From assembly GCA_009692115.1 (NCBI GenBank), contig SHZU01000003.1, positions 260,674-324,673 of the forward strand: a DNA stretch of 64,000 bases, written 5' to 3'. Below, in pieces: positions 1 through 8,867 of the stretch. Positions within the stretch are counted from its first letter, which is position 1. Each line of letters begins with the position of its first letter. The translations under genes were made by a program, and so were the position numbers. The stretch is from Gemmatimonadota bacterium. Lineage in GTDB: Bacteria > Gemmatimonadota > Gemmatimonadetes > Gemmatimonadales > GWC2-71-9. The notes under the pieces are model-generated. The model saw only the letters and a program-made list of their open reading frames with translations, was not told where the DNA came from and did not search any database.

Positions 1-63
1 CTCGGCGATCGGCCGCGGTCTGGCGGCCTGGGCAATCTCGATATCTGAGGGAACTTCGGACAC
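1..63 (-). CDS. fhs: Formate-tetrahydrofolate ligase, N-terminal fragment
   Basis: This is a partial gene running off the left edge; only the first 21 codons are inside the window. The enzyme makes 10-formyl-THF from formate, THF and ATP in the cytoplasm. The visible N-terminus contains SDIEIAQAA followed by RPRPIAE, the highly conserved opening of this family, in which SDIEIAQ and a PI-E motif recur. The start is GTG at 61-63, set by a strong AGAGGAGG Shine-Dalgarno at about 70-77. It lies 20 bases downstream of the tatD stop on the same strand, so it probably belongs to the same transcription unit. The call rests on a short peptide but the match is distinctive. Confidence 0.8.
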   Translation of the reverse strand, partial: MSEVPSDIEIAQAARPRPIAE

Positions 64-83
64 GAACGACCTCCTCTGAAAGT

Positions 84-863
84 TCAGGGCTGCGAAACCC
101 GGGGACCGAAGACCCGCACGGCGTTCGCGACCAGCGTGGCCGCCAGGGCGGCCTCGTCCTGCCCCATCACCTCCGCCAAGCGGCGGGCGGTAGCCCGGAC
201 GTACGCCGGTTCGTTGCGCTTGCCGCGAAACGGCACCGGGGCGAGGTATGGCGCGTCGGTTTCAACCAAAAGACGGTCGAGCGGCACCTCTCGGACAGCG
301 GGGTCGAGTTGCCACGACTTGAAGGTGATCATGCCGCTCAGGCTGATGTAGTGTCCCAATGCGACGGCGCGGCGGAGCAGTCCGGCGCCGCTCGAAAACG
401 AATGCATGACGGCCACCACGCCGGGTTGGTTGGCGAGCACCGCGGCCATGTCGTCGTCGGCGTTCCGAGCGTGGATCACCACCGGCTTGGCGGCGGCGCG
501 GGCAATCTCGAGTTGGGCTTCGAACGCCGAGCGCTGGAGGTCCCGGGGCGAGTAATCGTAGTGATAGTCGAGCCCCATCTCGCCGGCGGCGACGACCCGT
601 GGGTCAGAGAGGGCCGCGGCCAGCCAGGTCCCAAGCTCCGGAGTCCACCGGGTGGCCTCGTGGGGGTGGAGGCCGGCCGTGGCCGAGAGGGCGGTTGGGA
701 ACCGGTCGACGAGGCGCTGGGCTCGCTGGTAGGCCTCGGGCGACTCCCCGATGACGACCGCGTGCCTGACGTCCTCCGCGGTCATCCGCGAAACCACCCC
801 GTCAACCTCGGCGGCAAAGGCCGGGTCGGCGAGGTGGCAATGCGTGTCGATGAGGGCCGACAC
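84..863 (-). CDS. tatD: TatD-family metal-dependent DNase
   Basis: A 259-residue TatD-type amidohydrolase-fold nuclease, the usual length. The metal ligands can be read in order: H8 and H10 in DTHCH, E95 in GEMGLDY, H131 in VIHAR, H154 in VMHSF and D203 in ETDAPYLAP. The family removes nucleotides from DNA 3' ends and has been linked to DNA repair and to D-aminoacyl-tRNA deacylase-like activities; which applies here cannot be told. The start is GTG at 863, giving the standard MSALIDTHCHL opening. It lies 21 bases downstream of secDF and 20 bases upstream of fhs on the same strand, so it is probably co-transcribed with both. Confidence 0.9.
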   Translation of the reverse strand: MSALIDTHCHLADPAFAAEVDGVVSRMTAEDVRHAVVIGESPEAYQRAQRLVDRFPTALSATAGLHPHEATRWTPELGTWLAAALSDPRVVAAGEMGLDYHYDYSPRDLQRSAFEAQLEIARAAAKPVVIHARNADDDMAAVLANQPGVVAVMHSFSSGAGLLRRAVALGHYISLSGMITFKSWQLDPAVREVPLDRLLVETDAPYLAPVPFRGKRNEPAYVRATARRLAEVMGQDEAALAATLVANAVRVFGPRVSQP

Positions 864-884
864 GGGACCGACGGCGTCGACTCC

Positions 885-3482
885 TCAGCCCACCGGCTGG
901 GGTCGGCTGGCCGCCGGCGGCGCGCTCCGAGCCCCTCGGGGGCTGGTGAGGCCCTCGCCGATCTTTGGCGGCCACTTGTGCTCGATCCACAGCAGCACCG
1001 GTGCGGCGATAAAGATCGACGAGAATGTACCCGTGAAGACGCCGAAGAACATCACCAAGCCGAAGGGCCGGATCACCGCTCCGCCGAAGATGACGAGCGC
1101 CGCCAAGGTGGCTAGGGTGATGCCGTGCGTCAGGATGCTTCGCGGCAGGGTCTCATTGATCGAGCGATTCAGGATCGAGCCGAAGTCGTCTCGCCGGAAC
1201 TTGTGGAGGTTCTCGCGGGCCCGGTCGAAGATAATGATCGTGTCGTTGAGCGAGTACCCGACCATGGTCAGAAACGCCGCCACGACGACCAAGCTCACCT
1301 CGATGTCGGCCACCGCCACGAACGCCACCGTGGCCAGCAAATCGTGCGCGGTGGCGATCACCGCCGCCAGGCCGAAGCGCCACTCGAAACGGTAGGCCAG
1401 ATACGCCAAGACCGCGAAGAACGACAAGAAGATCGCGAGGAAGGCCTGGGTCTGGAGTTCGTCGCCGACCTTGGCGCCGACCGCCTCGGTCCGAAGGATC
1501 TCGAACTTGCCGGCTCCCAGTACTTGGTCGAGGCCGGCCTCGACCGCCGTCGCCGCGGCCTGGGTGTTATTCGCGTCGGCGGCCGTTTTCCCGATTCGGG
1601 CCCGGACCACGAACTCACCCGGCTGGCCGAAGCCGGAGACTTCAGCCCCCGGTAGCCCACTCCGAATTTGGTCGTCCGTGGTGCTCGGATCGGCCTTGAC
1701 CTGGAGCAACGTACCACCGGTGAACTCGACACTGTAGTTCACTCCGCGGGCCACCAGAAAGACTGCACCGACCACCAGGATCGCGGCCGTGATCCCATAG
1801 GCATATTTCCGGACGGCGATGAAGTCGTAGTTGGCGTTCTTGAACCACCGGATCGAGCCGACCGACAACGTGGCGGCGTCTGAATTCCGCTGCAACCACC
1901 ACATGTAGAAGGTCCGGGTTGCGAAGATGGCGGTAAACATTGAGGCGAAAATGCCGACGATCAGGGTCACCGCAAAACCCTTGACCGGGCCGGTACCGAA
2001 CCAGAACAGGAACATCGCAGTGAGGACCTGGGCGAGGTTCGAGTCCACGATGGCCGGCATGGCGTGGCGGAACCCCTCGTCGATCGACAGCCGGATGGTC
2101 TTGCCCAGACCCAATTCTTCTCGGGTCCGCTCGAAGATCAGGACGTTGGCGTCGACCGCGATCCCGATCGACAGCAAGAACCCGGCAAGGCCCGGCAACG
2201 TCAACGTCGCTTCGAACAAGGCCAGGGCGCCCATCGTGAGCACACCGTACAACACGAGGGCCCCGACGGCAACGACCCCGCTCATCGCGTAATACCCAAT
2301 CATGATCAAGACCACGAGGACGGTCCCGATGACGCCTGCCAAGATCCCGCTTCGGATCGAATCGTTACCGAGGCTCGGGCCGACTTGGCGCTCTTCGACG
2401 ATCTTGAGCGGGGTCGGGAGCGCGCCAGCCCGGAGGGTCAACGCGAGATCCTGGGCCTCCTGTAGGGACCGTCCGCCGAGCTGAATCCGGCCCTGGCGGT
2501 CGATCCGGCTCTGAATGACCGGCGGCCGCCCTTGGACCTCATTGTCGAGCACGATGGCCATGTAGTCGCCGACGTGCCGCCCGGTTTCCTGACCGAATTT
2601 CCGGCCCCCGGGCCGGTCGAGTTCGAAGTTGACCTCCGCGCCGTTGGTCAGCGGATCGACCTGGGCTGTGGCGTTGACCAAGCTCGCGCCGGTGATGATC
2701 GGTTTTTCCTCGAGCGCGTAGAGCAACCGATAGGTCGCCGTGCCGACGCTGGTCGCCGCGGTGGCCCACCGGAACTCGACGTTCCGGGGCCAGAGCCGCC
2801 GGATTTCGGGCAACCGGAGCAGGCTGTCGACGTACTTGTAGGCGCTTTCCTTGACGGCATACTCGCCCGGCATTTGCTGCACGCCGGCCACGCCGGCCGA
2901 CTCGATCACCGAAGCCAGCACACCACCCTTGACCGCCGCGGTGTCTTCGGCGGCGGCCTTCGTGGTTGAATCGCCGCCCAACAACTCCTGCACCGCTGAT
3001 GGCTTTGCCGCCTGGGCCCCGACGGACGCCGCCATCACGCCGAGGTCGCGAAGGGCCCGATCCATCGACGGGATTGCCTTGTCGAGTGCCTGGGTTTTAT
3101 CGGTGATCCGGAACTCGAGAAAGGCCGCTCGCTGCACCAACGCCTTTGCCCGGGCCGGGTCCTTGAGGCCCGGCAACTCCACCACGATCCGGTCGTTGCC
3201 GACCTTTTGAATCAGGGGTTCGAGCACACCGAACTCATCGTACCGTTTCCGCAACACGGTGAGCGCTAAGTCGAGGTCCTTGGCCGGGTCGGCCGACACC
3301 CGCTCGCTTTGATCGAGTTCGAGGCCCAAGTGCATCCCGCCTTGGAGGTCGAGACCCAGATTGACGACCGAGCCCACCTGCGTTCCCGTCGTGGTCTTCC
3401 GCTTGTTGTTCCACAACGACAAGCCGGCCGCCGCGAGGATGAGCGCGATGAGGATGATCCGATTGCGAAGATTGGTGAACAT
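885..3482 (-). CDS. secDF: Fused protein translocase subunit SecDF
   Basis: An 865-residue protein joining SecD and SecF in one chain. The N-terminal membrane helix (about 8-25) is followed by the SecD signature NLGLDLQGG (about 41-49), a large periplasmic P1 domain, and the six-helix SecD core containing GIAVDANVLIFER. A second half begins near residue 545 with SecF features, NYSVEFTGGT and DLLATV, and ends with GYSLNDTIIIFDR. It uses the proton-motive force to assist late protein export through SecYEG. Fused SecDF occurs in Bacillus, Bacteroidetes and other groups; in many other bacteria the genes are separate. The C-terminal tail is rich in Ala, Pro and Arg. No yajC is visible next to it. 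The gene sits 15 bases after ribF. Confidence 0.95.
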   Translation of the reverse strand: MFTNLRNRIILIALILAAAGLSLWNNKRKTTTGTQVGSVVNLGLDLQGGMHLGLELDQSERVSADPAKDLDLALTVLRKRYDEFGVLEPLIQKVGNDRIVVELPGLKDPARAKALVQRAAFLEFRITDKTQALDKAIPSMDRALRDLGVMAASVGAQAAKPSAVQELLGGDSTTKAAAEDTAAVKGGVLASVIESAGVAGVQQMPGEYAVKESAYKYVDSLLRLPEIRRLWPRNVEFRWATAATSVGTATYRLLYALEEKPIITGASLVNATAQVDPLTNGAEVNFELDRPGGRKFGQETGRHVGDYMAIVLDNEVQGRPPVIQSRIDRQGRIQLGGRSLQEAQDLALTLRAGALPTPLKIVEERQVGPSLGNDSIRSGILAGVIGTVLVVLIMIGYYAMSGVVAVGALVLYGVLTMGALALFEATLTLPGLAGFLLSIGIAVDANVLIFERTREELGLGKTIRLSIDEGFRHAMPAIVDSNLAQVLTAMFLFWFGTGPVKGFAVTLIVGIFASMFTAIFATRTFYMWWLQRNSDAATLSVGSIRWFKNANYDFIAVRKYAYGITAAILVVGAVFLVARGVNYSVEFTGGTLLQVKADPSTTDDQIRSGLPGAEVSGFGQPGEFVVRARIGKTAADANNTQAAATAVEAGLDQVLGAGKFEILRTEAVGAKVGDELQTQAFLAIFLSFFAVLAYLAYRFEWRFGLAAVIATAHDLLATVAFVAVADIEVSLVVVAAFLTMVGYSLNDTIIIFDRARENLHKFRRDDFGSILNRSINETLPRSILTHGITLATLAALVIFGGAVIRPFGLVMFFGVFTGTFSSIFIAAPVLLWIEHKWPPKIGEGLTSPRGARSAPPAASRPQPVG

Positions 3483-3497
3483 CGTTCCGACACCACG

Positions 3498-4418
3498 TTA
3501 AAGGTCTCTCGTGCCTTCGAGTGCCGCCCGCGCGGCACGCCGATCGATTTCCAATTGGACCCGAAGCGCGTCCAGCGAGTCGAACCGCCGGATCGGGCGA
3601 AGCGGTGCGACCCATTCGATTCGGATCTCCCGCCCGTATAAATCGCCGTCAAAATCGAAGAGATGGGCCTCCAACCACCGGCCCCCATCCCCGACCGTCG
3701 GGCGACTGCCCTGGTTCATCATCCCGCCGGCGACCCCGCCGCCCCACTCCACCCGCACCGCGTAGACCCCGTCGGGGGGCAGCAATTTACTCTCGGGCGG
3801 CGCCAGGTTCACAGTCGGAACCCCAATGGTTCGCCCCCGCTCGGCGCCCCGCTCCACCCGCCCGCTGACCCGATAGGGCCGGCCCAAGCCGCGGGCCGCC
3901 TCCCCGAAGTTCCCGGTTTCGATCGCGGCTCGAATCGCGCTGCTGGAGATGACGTTCTCGCCATCCGCCACCGGGTCCACCGCTTCGACCCGAAATCCGT
4001 GCCGGCGTCCGAGCGCCTCTAACGTGGCCAGATCGCCCGACCGGCCCCGGCCGAATCCGTGATCATGCCCCACCACCAACTCGGCCATCCGACACCGGTC
4101 GAGCAGCACCGACCGGACGAAGGCCTCCGGTTCGAGCGCCGCCAAGGCGCGGTCGAATCGGAGCACCACCAAGTAGTCGAGCTCGGTCTCGGCCAACGCG
4201 GCTGCTCGCTCCGCCGCCGTGGTCAACCGCCGGGGCGCCATCTCCGGCCGGAGCACCGCCAGCGGATGGGGCTCGAATGTGACCAACACGCTGGCCCGGT
4301 TCGCCGCCCGGGCCCTCGCAACCAGGTCGTCCAGCACCGCCCGGTGTCCCCGATGAAGCCCGTCGAACGTGCCGACCGTCACGACGGTGCCGTTGGCCAT
4401 GACCGGGAGCCGGCTCAT
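3498..4418 (-). CDS. ribF: Bifunctional riboflavin kinase / FAD synthetase
   Basis: A 306-residue RibF that phosphorylates riboflavin to FMN and adenylates FMN to FAD. The N-terminal nucleotidyltransferase domain shows GTFDGLHRGH at residues 16-25, and the C-terminal kinase domain shows GRPYRVSGRV followed by GRTIGVPTVNL near residues 180-205. The reading frame is open further upstream to 4550, but I place the start at ATG 4418 because that codon overlaps the truB stop in an ATGA junction; an internal ATG at 4400 is the alternative. The truB-ribF order downstream of infB and rbfA is common in bacteria and supports the assignment. It ends 15 bases before secDF. Confidence 0.95.
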   Translation of the reverse strand: MSRLPVMANGTVVTVGTFDGLHRGHRAVLDDLVARARAANRASVLVTFEPHPLAVLRPEMAPRRLTTAAERAAALAETELDYLVVLRFDRALAALEPEAFVRSVLLDRCRMAELVVGHDHGFGRGRSGDLATLEALGRRHGFRVEAVDPVADGENVISSSAIRAAIETGNFGEAARGLGRPYRVSGRVERGAERGRTIGVPTVNLAPPESKLLPPDGVYAVRVEWGGGVAGGMMNQGSRPTVGDGGRWLEAHLFDFDGDLYGREIRIEWVAPLRPIRRFDSLDALRVQLEIDRRAARAALEGTRDL

Positions 4419-5263
4419 GCCGCCATCACGAGCACCGGCTGCCACGCCCCGTCCGTGGCCGTTCCGATCGCAACCAGCTGCCCATTCAACACCAGTGCGG
4501 CGGATCCACCGCCCGTCGTTTCCCCAACCCGTCGACCCTGCCGGAGCCACCCGGCCTCCTCCTCGGAGACCGTCACCCTGGGCATCGTCCCAAGCAATGC
4601 CAGCGGCTCGATCAGCGGCTCCGCACCGGTCAGCGAGGCCAGCGGAACCGCGTCGTGGACGTGAAACGGACCGACCGACTCCCGGCGGAGCTCGACCAAA
4701 TGGCCGCCCGTACCTAACGATTCACCGAGGTCGCGGGCCATGGCGCGGAGGTACGTCCCCGGGCCCACAACCGCCCGCCACGATACCAATGGCGGTGCAT
4801 ACTCGACCACAGTGACCCGGTCGATCGTGACCGTGGCCGGCTTGAGGTCGACCGCCCGCCCCTGCCGGGCCAACGTATAACTCCGAACCCCGTCGACCTT
4901 CTTGGCCGAGTAGGCGGGCGGTCGTTGCTCGATCGATCCGACGAACCGGTCGAGCGCGGCCTCAACCGCGCCTGGTGAGGGCCACTCGCCGCTCCATTCC
5001 TGGCCGGCCCGCTCGCCGGTCCCGTCGTCGGTCGTGGTGGCGAATCCGAGCCGGGCGGTGGCCAGGTACGTCTTCCGTTCCGCTTCCACGAACCGGGCCA
5101 GCCGAGTGGCGCCACCTAACATTACGACTAACAATCCCGTCGCGAACGGATCGAGCGTCCCGGTATGGCCGACCGCCTTGATCTGGAACCGCCGGCGCAC
5201 GGCGGCCACGACATCGTGCGAGGTCATGCCGGCCGGTTTGTCGATCAAAAGGCCGCCCGTCAG
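4415..5263 (-). CDS. truB: tRNA pseudouridine(55) synthase TruB, CTG start
   Basis: Makes the universal pseudouridine 55 in the T-loop of tRNA. Catalytic Asp38 lies in GHTGTLDPFATG, and LIDKPAGMTSHDVV is the family opening. The usual start of the family has a GLLLIDKPAG-like sequence. In this frame the nearest upstream stop is at 5273-5275, and no ATG, GTG or TTG gives that N-terminus except a TTG at 5248 that would cut into it. A CTG at 5261-5263 gives MTGGLLIDKPAG, overlaps the rbfA stop by four bases (CTGA, mimicking ATGA), and has GAGGAGG six bases upstream. I therefore call a 282-residue protein with a rare CTG start. The C-terminal part is a PUA-like domain. Confidence 0.88.
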   Translation of the reverse strand: MTGGLLIDKPAGMTSHDVVAAVRRRFQIKAVGHTGTLDPFATGLLVVMLGGATRLARFVEAERKTYLATARLGFATTTDDGTGERAGQEWSGEWPSPGAVEAALDRFVGSIEQRPPAYSAKKVDGVRSYTLARQGRAVDLKPATVTIDRVTVVEYAPPLVSWRAVVGPGTYLRAMARDLGESLGTGGHLVELRRESVGPFHVHDAVPLASLTGAEPLIEPLALLGTMPRVTVSEEEAGWLRQGRRVGETTGGGSAALVLNGQLVAIGTATDGAWQPVLVMAA

Positions 5264-5634
5264 GGCGCCTCCTCACCCCGCTTGAGGGCGCCCAGGATCG
5301 CCTCGATCTTGGCGGCATGCTCCTGGCCCCGGTCGGCTACGAAGCTCAACTGCGGGGTGATTCGGGTGGCCAACGCCTCCGCCACCTTAGAGCGGAGAAA
5401 CCCCGCCGCCCGTCCGAGTCCCTCGAGTGCCGCATCCCGCTCCGCTTCTTCGCCATGGACCGTGACCAGAATTCTGGCGTACGACAGGTCCGGGCTCACT
5501 TCGATCCCGGTGATCGTGACCATCTGGATCCGCGGATCCCGGATCTCGCGGAGCAACGCCTCCGCGACGACCTGACGAATGACCTCGGCAACCTGATCCG
5601 GCCGGCGCTTCGACGACGGGGACGAGCGGGCCAC
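5260..5634 (-). CDS. rbfA: 30S ribosome-binding factor A
   Basis: A 124-residue RbfA, which binds immature 30S subunits and helps 16S rRNA 5' end maturation and cold adaptation. Family landmarks are the N-terminal RRPDQVAEVIRQ helix, the RDPRIQMVTITGIEVSPDLS segment and the AGFLRSKVAEAL region of the KH-like fold. It starts at GTG 5634, nine bases after the infB stop, with only a weak Shine-Dalgarno (TAGGCG) that overlaps the end of infB, so translation is probably coupled. Its stop overlaps the CTG start of truB. The infB-rbfA-truB order is conserved across many bacteria. Confidence 0.93.
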   Translation of the reverse strand: MARSSPSSKRRPDQVAEVIRQVVAEALLREIRDPRIQMVTITGIEVSPDLSYARILVTVHGEEAERDAALEGLGRAAGFLRSKVAEALATRITPQLSFVADRGQEHAAKIEAILGALKRGEEAP

Positions 5635-5643
5635 CGGGAGCGC

Positions 5644-8550
5644 CTAACCGGCCGCGCTGACCGGCGGGCTCGCCAGGGTCCGCTTCACCTCGTCAACCCG
5701 GAATGCCTCGATCCGGTCGCCGACTTTCACGTCGTTGAAGTTCTCGACCCCGATGCCGCACTCGAGACCTTCCTTGACTTCCTTGACGTCGTCCTTGAAG
5801 CGTTTCAGGCTTGACATCGTCCCGCTGTACACTGCCTTGCCGTCCCGTACCACCCGAACCTTGGCGGTCCGAATGATGGTGCCCGACCGGACCATGCTGC
5901 CGGCGATCGTTCCGATCTTGGTGACCTTGAACAGTTCCAGAACTTCGGCCTCGCCGAGGATCGTTTCCTTCTCCTCTGGCTTGAGGAGGCCTTCCAGTGC
6001 GTTCTTCACATCCTCGACGGCTTCATAGATGATCCGGTAGGTCCGGACGTCGACCTGTTCCTGCTCGGCCAACTGACGGGCATTGGCGTCGGGCCGGACA
6101 TGGAAGCCGAGAATGATGCTACCCGAGGCCTTGGCGAGGAGCACGTCGCTACCCGTGATCGCGCCGACGCCGCGGTGGACGATATCGACCCGGACTTCGC
6201 TGGTCGACAGCTGGGCCAGGGCGTCCGCGAGGGCTTCCGCCGGACCACCCTGGTCGGCCTTGATGATGATCCGGAGCTGGCTGACTTGGCCGGCCTTGAG
6301 CTGGCGGCTGATGTCCTCCAGCGAGGCACCGCGCTGGCTCCGCCGGTTCTGGGCTTCCCGATCGAGCCGTTGTCGCTTCTGGGCAATGTCGCGGGCTTCG
6401 CCCGCGTCGGCCACGCTCAAGAACACGTCGCCCGCGGCCGGGACGCCCTCGAACCCGAGGACCCGCAACGGAATTGACGGACCGGCTTCCTTGACCGTCT
6501 TGCCGCGTTCGTCGGTCAACGCCCGAACCCGGCCGGAGAACTTGCCGCAAATGAAATTGTCGCCGACCCGGAGGGTTCCGCGCTGGACCAGCACGGTGGC
6601 GAGTGGCCCCTTGCCCGGGTCGAGCGTGGCTTCGAGGACCGCCCCGGTGGCGCGGGCGTCGGCGTTGGCCTTGAGGTCGAGGATCTCAGCTTGGAGCAGG
6701 ATCTGCTCCAGTAGGTGATCGATCCCGGTGCCCTTCTTGGCCGAAATCGGTGCCGAGAGCACCTTCCCGCCGAACTCTTCGAGTACCACGTTGTGCTGCA
6801 AGAGATCTTGTTTGACCTTCTGCACGTTGGCGGTCGGGAGATCGACTTTATTGATCGCCACGATCATCGGCACGCCGGCATTCTTGGCGTGGCTGATTGC
6901 TTCAATCGTTTGGGGCATGACTTGGTCGTCAGCGGCAATGACCAGCACGACGATGTCGGTGACCTGAGCACCCCGGGCCCGCATGGCCGTAAAAGCTTCG
7001 TGACCGGGCGTGTCCAGGAAGGTGATGGTCTTCTCCCCGTCCGCGAGCGTGACGTGATAGGCCCCGATGTGCTGGGTAATGCCGCCCGCCTCGCCGGCCA
7101 CGACGTTGGCTTTCCGGATATAGTCGAGCAAGGAGGTCTTGCCGTGGTCGACGTGACCCATGATCGTGACCACCGGCGGCCGGGAGGTGAGTTGGTCGGC
7201 CGTATCAACCGCGGGCGTCGATGCCTCGGCGGCGTAATCTTCTTCCTTGGTGGCCTGGAACCCGAATTCCGACGCGATCATTTCGATCTGGTCGAAGTCG
7301 AGCCGCTGGTTCACCGTGACCATCATGCCCATTTCCTTGAACGCGAACTGGACGATCTGGGTGGCCGGGATCTTCATGGCATCGGCCAACTCGGACACCG
7401 AGACGAACTCGTTGACCCGAATCCGGGTCTTTTCGCGTTCGCGTTCCTCGGCACTCTTGGTGGCCAACATGTCCCGATAGCTCGGCTCGTCAGCCCGGCG
7501 TTTCCGCGGACCGCCCTTCATCCCGGCCAACGTCTTCAGGATGTTGGCTTGGACCTGATCCTGATCGACGTAGTTCTTCCGGGTCTTCTTACCTTTCTTG
7601 CGATTACCCTGGGCGGAACGGGCTGGTGCGTCGGGCCCGAACGTCCGGGCTGCTGGTGCGCCCGGTGCACCGGGTCGGCCCGGGGGGCCGCCTCGGCTCG
7701 GCGGCCCGCCCCGTCCCGGAGGACCGCCCGGGCGAGGCGAGCCGGGACGCGGCGGACTGCCGGGACGATTGAATTGACCGGGCCGGTTTGCGGCACCCGG
7801 AGGGCCGCTCCGGGGTGCACCACGATCGCCCTGGGGCCGATCGCGGTTCGGGCCGCCGGCGGAGCTGAACACCGGGCGCGGTCCGGCCGGCGGCCGGGTA
7901 ACCCGCGGCGGTACGAACGGCCGACGGGGAGGCGCGTTGGGATCGAGCGCCTGCACCGACACCGGGGGAAGCCGGGGTGGAATCGGAGGCAACGGGGGCG
8001 CCACCGCCCGGGGCGGCGGCGGGGGGGGGGGCGGCTCGACCGGCTCCGGCTCGGCGGCGGGCTCGTCCGCGGACGGCGGCGCCGGCTCCTTGAACAAGGC
8101 CTTGGCCCGCTCTTGAATCGAAACCACCGGCACCGGGGGCGCCGCCGGGGTGTCGATCCGCTCGAACTGGATCGGTTTCTCGAGGTCGAGAATCGCGTCA
8201 TGCGCGGCCTTCTCGGCCACCGCAACCGCTTCCGATTCGGCGACCTCGGCCGCGGTGCGCCGGCGCTTCGACGGCTTGATCTCCGGCGAAACGAGGGCCT
8301 CGGCGACGGGGGCTTCCGGAGCGGCGGCGGCCTTCGGGCTCCGCCGCTTCGGCTTCTTGGGCTCATCGGGGGCCGCAGCCTGCTTCCGCTTCTCCCGTTC
8401 CCAGCGGAGGCGTACCGCAGCCACCTGCGCGTCGTCGAGCGGCTGCAACGGGCCGCGGGCGACGACATGCATGTCTTTGAGCAGCGTCATCAGCTGCTCA
8501 GTCGGAACTCCGAACTCACCGGCTAAATCCTGGACTTTCGTCTTGACCAC
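5644..8550 (-). CDS. infB: Translation initiation factor IF-2
   Basis: A 968-residue IF-2, the GTPase that brings fMet-tRNA to the 30S subunit. The N-terminus (KVQDLAGEFGVPTEQLMTLL) is an IF2_N domain. It is followed by about 250 low-complexity residues rich in Pro, Gly, Arg and Ala, and then a second IF2_N domain (VSELADAMKIPATQIVQF). The GTPase begins near residue 463 with GHVDHGKTS, then DTPGHEAF and NKVDLP, and domains II-IV follow. The frame is open to 8772, but GTG 8550 overlaps the upstream stop as TAGTG and has GGAGG nearby, so I use it. The linker contains an 11-base homopolymer at 8021-8031. Confidence 0.96.
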   Translation of the reverse strand: MVKTKVQDLAGEFGVPTEQLMTLLKDMHVVARGPLQPLDDAQVAAVRLRWEREKRKQAAAPDEPKKPKRRSPKAAAAPEAPVAEALVSPEIKPSKRRRTAAEVAESEAVAVAEKAAHDAILDLEKPIQFERIDTPAAPPVPVVSIQERAKALFKEPAPPSADEPAAEPEPVEPPPPPPPPRAVAPPLPPIPPRLPPVSVQALDPNAPPRRPFVPPRVTRPPAGPRPVFSSAGGPNRDRPQGDRGAPRSGPPGAANRPGQFNRPGSPPRPGSPRPGGPPGRGGPPSRGGPPGRPGAPGAPAARTFGPDAPARSAQGNRKKGKKTRKNYVDQDQVQANILKTLAGMKGGPRKRRADEPSYRDMLATKSAEEREREKTRIRVNEFVSVSELADAMKIPATQIVQFAFKEMGMMVTVNQRLDFDQIEMIASEFGFQATKEEDYAAEASTPAVDTADQLTSRPPVVTIMGHVDHGKTSLLDYIRKANVVAGEAGGITQHIGAYHVTLADGEKTITFLDTPGHEAFTAMRARGAQVTDIVVLVIAADDQVMPQTIEAISHAKNAGVPMIVAINKVDLPTANVQKVKQDLLQHNVVLEEFGGKVLSAPISAKKGTGIDHLLEQILLQAEILDLKANADARATGAVLEATLDPGKGPLATVLVQRGTLRVGDNFICGKFSGRVRALTDERGKTVKEAGPSIPLRVLGFEGVPAAGDVFLSVADAGEARDIAQKRQRLDREAQNRRSQRGASLEDISRQLKAGQVSQLRIIIKADQGGPAEALADALAQLSTSEVRVDIVHRGVGAITGSDVLLAKASGSIILGFHVRPDANARQLAEQEQVDVRTYRIIYEAVEDVKNALEGLLKPEEKETILGEAEVLELFKVTKIGTIAGSMVRSGTIIRTAKVRVVRDGKAVYSGTMSSLKRFKDDVKEVKEGLECGIGVENFNDVKVGDRIEAFRVDEVKRTLASPPVSAAG
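8021..8031. repeat. 11-base G homopolymer inside infB
   Basis: Eleven consecutive G on the plus strand, read as C on the coding strand of infB, within a Pro-rich stretch of the IF-2 linker. A one-base change here would shift the frame ahead of the GTPase domain. The frame is intact on both sides, so the stated length is consistent with a functional gene. Confidence 0.9.
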
Positions 8551-8867
8551 TAGGCCTCCGTCGAACCCTGCCCACGCGCGAACCGGATAATGCCGTCCGC
8601 CAACGCCGAATCGCGTACCCCGGCAACCATCACCGGCGGCTTGCCCAGTCGGGCTCCCATTTCCTGTGCAACCGGGCCCGCCACTTGGGGGACCCCCCGC
8701 GCCGTGGCCAACCGGGCGGCCTTCTCGAGCGCCCGCTGACTGGCGTCGCTCGCTACCACGATACAGCGGCACTCGTTGGCCTGGAGGGCCCGGCGAACCG
8801 CCTCAACTCCGACAATCACGTGACCCGCCTTGAGACCGATCCCAAGCAGGCCGGTGAGATCGCTCAT
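8550..8867 (-). CDS. L7Ae/L30e-family RNA-binding protein (YlxQ-like)
   Basis: A 105-residue single-domain protein of the L7Ae/L30e/S12e/Gadd45 fold. The sequence LLGIGLKAGHVIVGVEAVRRAL, the CRCIVVASDAS strand-loop and the VPQVAGPVAQEMGARLGK segment match the small kink-turn-binding proteins encoded between nusA and infB in many bacteria (YlxQ in Bacillus). The exact RNA target is not known. It starts at ATG 8867 in an ATGA overlap with the nusA stop and ends in a TAGTG overlap with infB, so it is translationally coupled to both. The YlxR-type protein often found before it is not present here. Confidence 0.85.
   Translation of the reverse strand: MSDLTGLLGIGLKAGHVIVGVEAVRRALQANECRCIVVASDASQRALEKAARLATARGVPQVAGPVAQEMGARLGKPPVMVAGVRDSALADGIIRFARGQGSTEA

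Noticed and set aside
6715..8526. 603-codon open frame on the plus strand opposite infB
   Set aside because: It is antisense to a clearly conserved gene, has low-complexity Arg/Gly composition and no family match. Long antisense frames are expected at this GC content.
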